A stretch of DNA of 13,387 nucleotides from Dehalococcoidia bacterium (lineage in GTDB: Bacteria > Chloroflexota > Dehalococcoidia > GIF9 > AB-539-J10): contig JALNYR010000034.1 in assembly GCA_023229725.1 (NCBI GenBank), positions 1-13,387 on the forward strand, in the 5' to 3' direction. The translations under genes were made by a program, and so were the position numbers. Positions within the stretch are counted from its first letter, which is position 1. The number at the start of each line of letters is the position of its first letter. Below the pieces are notes generated by a model. The model was not told the DNA's origin. It made no database searches and worked only from the letters and a program-made list of their open reading frames with translations. Shown here in pieces: positions 12,478-13,387 of the stretch.

Positions 12478-12804
12478 CTAGCCGTCGGAGGAGCGCGGCG
12501 GCCACTCACACAGCAGTTGCTCGGGGAGTCTCACGAACTCGGCCAGCGGGATGGTCGTCCATGTCTCCGTCTTGATGCCGCCTTCAAGCGATGCCAGAGA
12601 CAGCGGAAGTCTGGCTGCCGACTTTTGGTCCGCCGCCTCATAGATAATCATCATGTCGTAGGGTCCCAGCAGACCATAGGCCCCGACCGTCTTGATGCCA
12701 AGGTCGGCGATATGCTGGGCCGCCCGCTCCCAGGCGATGCCGAAGTCCGTAATGCTGTTGGGGCCCTCCGACGTGAACTTGATGAGAGTCACATAGGTCG
12801 TCAC
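12478..12804 (-). CDS. GYD-domain protein
   Basis: A 108-residue ferredoxin-fold protein of the GYD family. MTTYVTLIKFTSEG (1-14) is the first strand and LGIKTVGAYGLLGPYDMMIIYEA (35-57) carries the family's name motif, here GPYD (47-50) in place of the commoner GxYD/GEYD. The fold matches stress-responsive dimeric alpha-beta barrel proteins; no reaction is known. The start is GTG at 12804, chosen because AAGGAGG lies 6 nt upstream and the domain begins there; the ATG 31 codons earlier would add an Arg-rich, unrelated stretch. It sits between tRNA-Phe and tRNA-Leu on the same strand. Confidence 0.87.
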   Translation of the reverse strand: MTTYVTLIKFTSEGPNSITDFGIAWERAAQHIADLGIKTVGAYGLLGPYDMMIIYEAADQKSAARLPLSLASLEGGIKTETWTTIPLAEFVRLPEQLLCEWPPRSSDG

Positions 12805-12810
12805 CGTCGT

Positions 12811-12817
12811 CCTCCTT
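12811..12817 (-). promoter_or_regulatory. Ribosome binding site that decides a GTG start
   Basis: AAGGAGG on the minus strand, 6 nt before GTG at 12804. It fixes the start of the GYD-domain gene. Confidence 0.8.
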
Positions 12818-12887
12818 CTGCAGGACCACTGCCGCGGATTGCGGTTGCCGTTCGCCGCAGGCCGTGGCGCTGCCGGCCTCTGCTCGA

Positions 12888-12916
12888 AATCAAACACAGC
12901 GTGATGGCCTTGTCAA
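12888..12916 (-). promoter_or_regulatory. Promoter candidate for the GYD-domain gene
   Basis: Minus strand: perfect -35 TTGACA (12916-12911), 17-bp spacer, weak -10 TTGATT (12893-12888). It predicts a leader of about 77 nt. Confidence 0.5.
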
Positions 12917-13035
12917 ATAGGGGCGGCGGACGCAGAGGGGTGCCGCAATGCCGCGACTGTCGTGCGGGAAAGCGAAGTGAGAACGGATCAGAACTCGCCG
13001 GATGGACCGCCTCCGCAGGAGCGAGGAGGAAGAGA

Positions 13036-13111
<76 letters not shown>

Positions 13112-13387
13112 GCGCGCACAAATCTACCATACGAGGATGTCTCAGTCAACGTTTGGCCGAAAGGCTGCACCAGTACGAGACGAACGACCGGTCCGGACAC
13201 GATTGCCGCACGGGCGCCAGCCGATGCGGGGTCGAGCAGGGACCCTTACGATTGGCGGCCGCCGCCGGGCCGTGTCAACGGTACCCCTGCCTCGCAAAGA
13301 GGACAGAGCGAAGGGACATACGCCACGGCCGGCGCGCGAAGACAGCTGAACAGAGGTACGCCGAACTCCACGGGAGACTGGCTGCGG
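13112..13387. other. Terminal 276 bases without a recognised gene
   Basis: Apart from the tRNA-Phe promoter nothing is recognised. A 70-codon + frame (13137-13349) and a minus frame open from the window edge to 13142 are both Arg/Pro/Gly-rich, without domain motifs. The minus frame could be the 3' end of a gene lying beyond the window, but the support is weak. Confidence 0.35.
13121..13149 (-). promoter_or_regulatory. Strong promoter of tRNA-Phe
   Basis: Minus strand: TTGACT (13149-13144), 17-bp spacer, TAGATT (13126-13121). The predicted start near 13114 is about 3 nt before the mature tRNA 5' end. Confidence 0.7.

Noticed and set aside
12805..12897. 31-codon N-terminal extension of the GYD protein (ATG at 12897)
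   Set aside because: The GTG at 12804 has a strong AAGGAGG and matches the domain start; the extension overlaps the predicted promoter and leader.

Overview
The window looks like bacterial core genome, about 60% G+C. It carries the tuf-rpmG-secE-nusG-rplK-rplA-rplJ-rplL translation cluster, eight... more exactly seven tRNA genes all on the minus strand, and a scatter of small metabolic and hypothetical genes. Gene content and protein features (a cysteine-bearing EF-Tu insert, DegV, YIP1, GYD and YdeI proteins, rplL without rpoBC behind it) fit Chloroflexota, perhaps a Dehalococcoidia-like lineage. That placement is an impression from protein style, not a phylogeny.

Region 1 (1-2860): the 3' part of an exported, membrane-anchored NEW3-type protein (+); a YIP1-family four-helix membrane protein starting with TTG (-); and a divergently transcribed DegV lipid-binding protein (+). 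A 14-bp GC hairpin separates degV from the convergent ribosomal protein genes.

Region 2 (2875-7857, minus strand): a strong promoter (TTGACA, 18 bp, TATACT) reads tRNA-Thr(TGT), tRNA-Tyr(GTA), tRNA-Thr(GGT), tuf, rpmG, secE, nusG, rplK and rplA, which are tightly packed with 0-36 bp gaps after tuf. An extended -10 promoter, an L10-type RNA leader and a textbook intrinsic attenuator (8-U tract) then govern rplJ-rplL. The order matches the classical tRNA-tufB-secE-nusG-rplKAJL arrangement of other bacteria, but lacks the tRNA-Gly seen in E. coli and ends at rplL instead of continuing into rpoBC.

Region 3 (7942-10251): an acetolactate decarboxylase with an export signal (-) and a divergent iron-type alcohol dehydrogenase (+), with a near-perfect palindromic terminator after the latter. 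Together they suggest acetoin or alcohol metabolism, but no acetolactate synthase or acetoin reductase is in view.

Region 4 (10287-11937, minus): a two-gene unit, a YdeI/OmdA-family protein overlapping by 8 nt a proline-iminopeptidase-like alpha/beta hydrolase.

Region 5 (12062-13149, minus): tRNA-Phe(GAA), a GYD-domain protein, tRNA-Leu(CAA), tRNA-Gln(TTG) and tRNA-Asn(GTT), with visible candidate promoters. The last 276 bases hold the tRNA-Phe promoter and otherwise nothing I recognise. I see no CRISPR array, insertion sequence, phage gene or defence system. The unusual material is regulatory RNA, an EF-Tu insertion, a T-arm bulge in one tRNA and odd tail or overlap structures.
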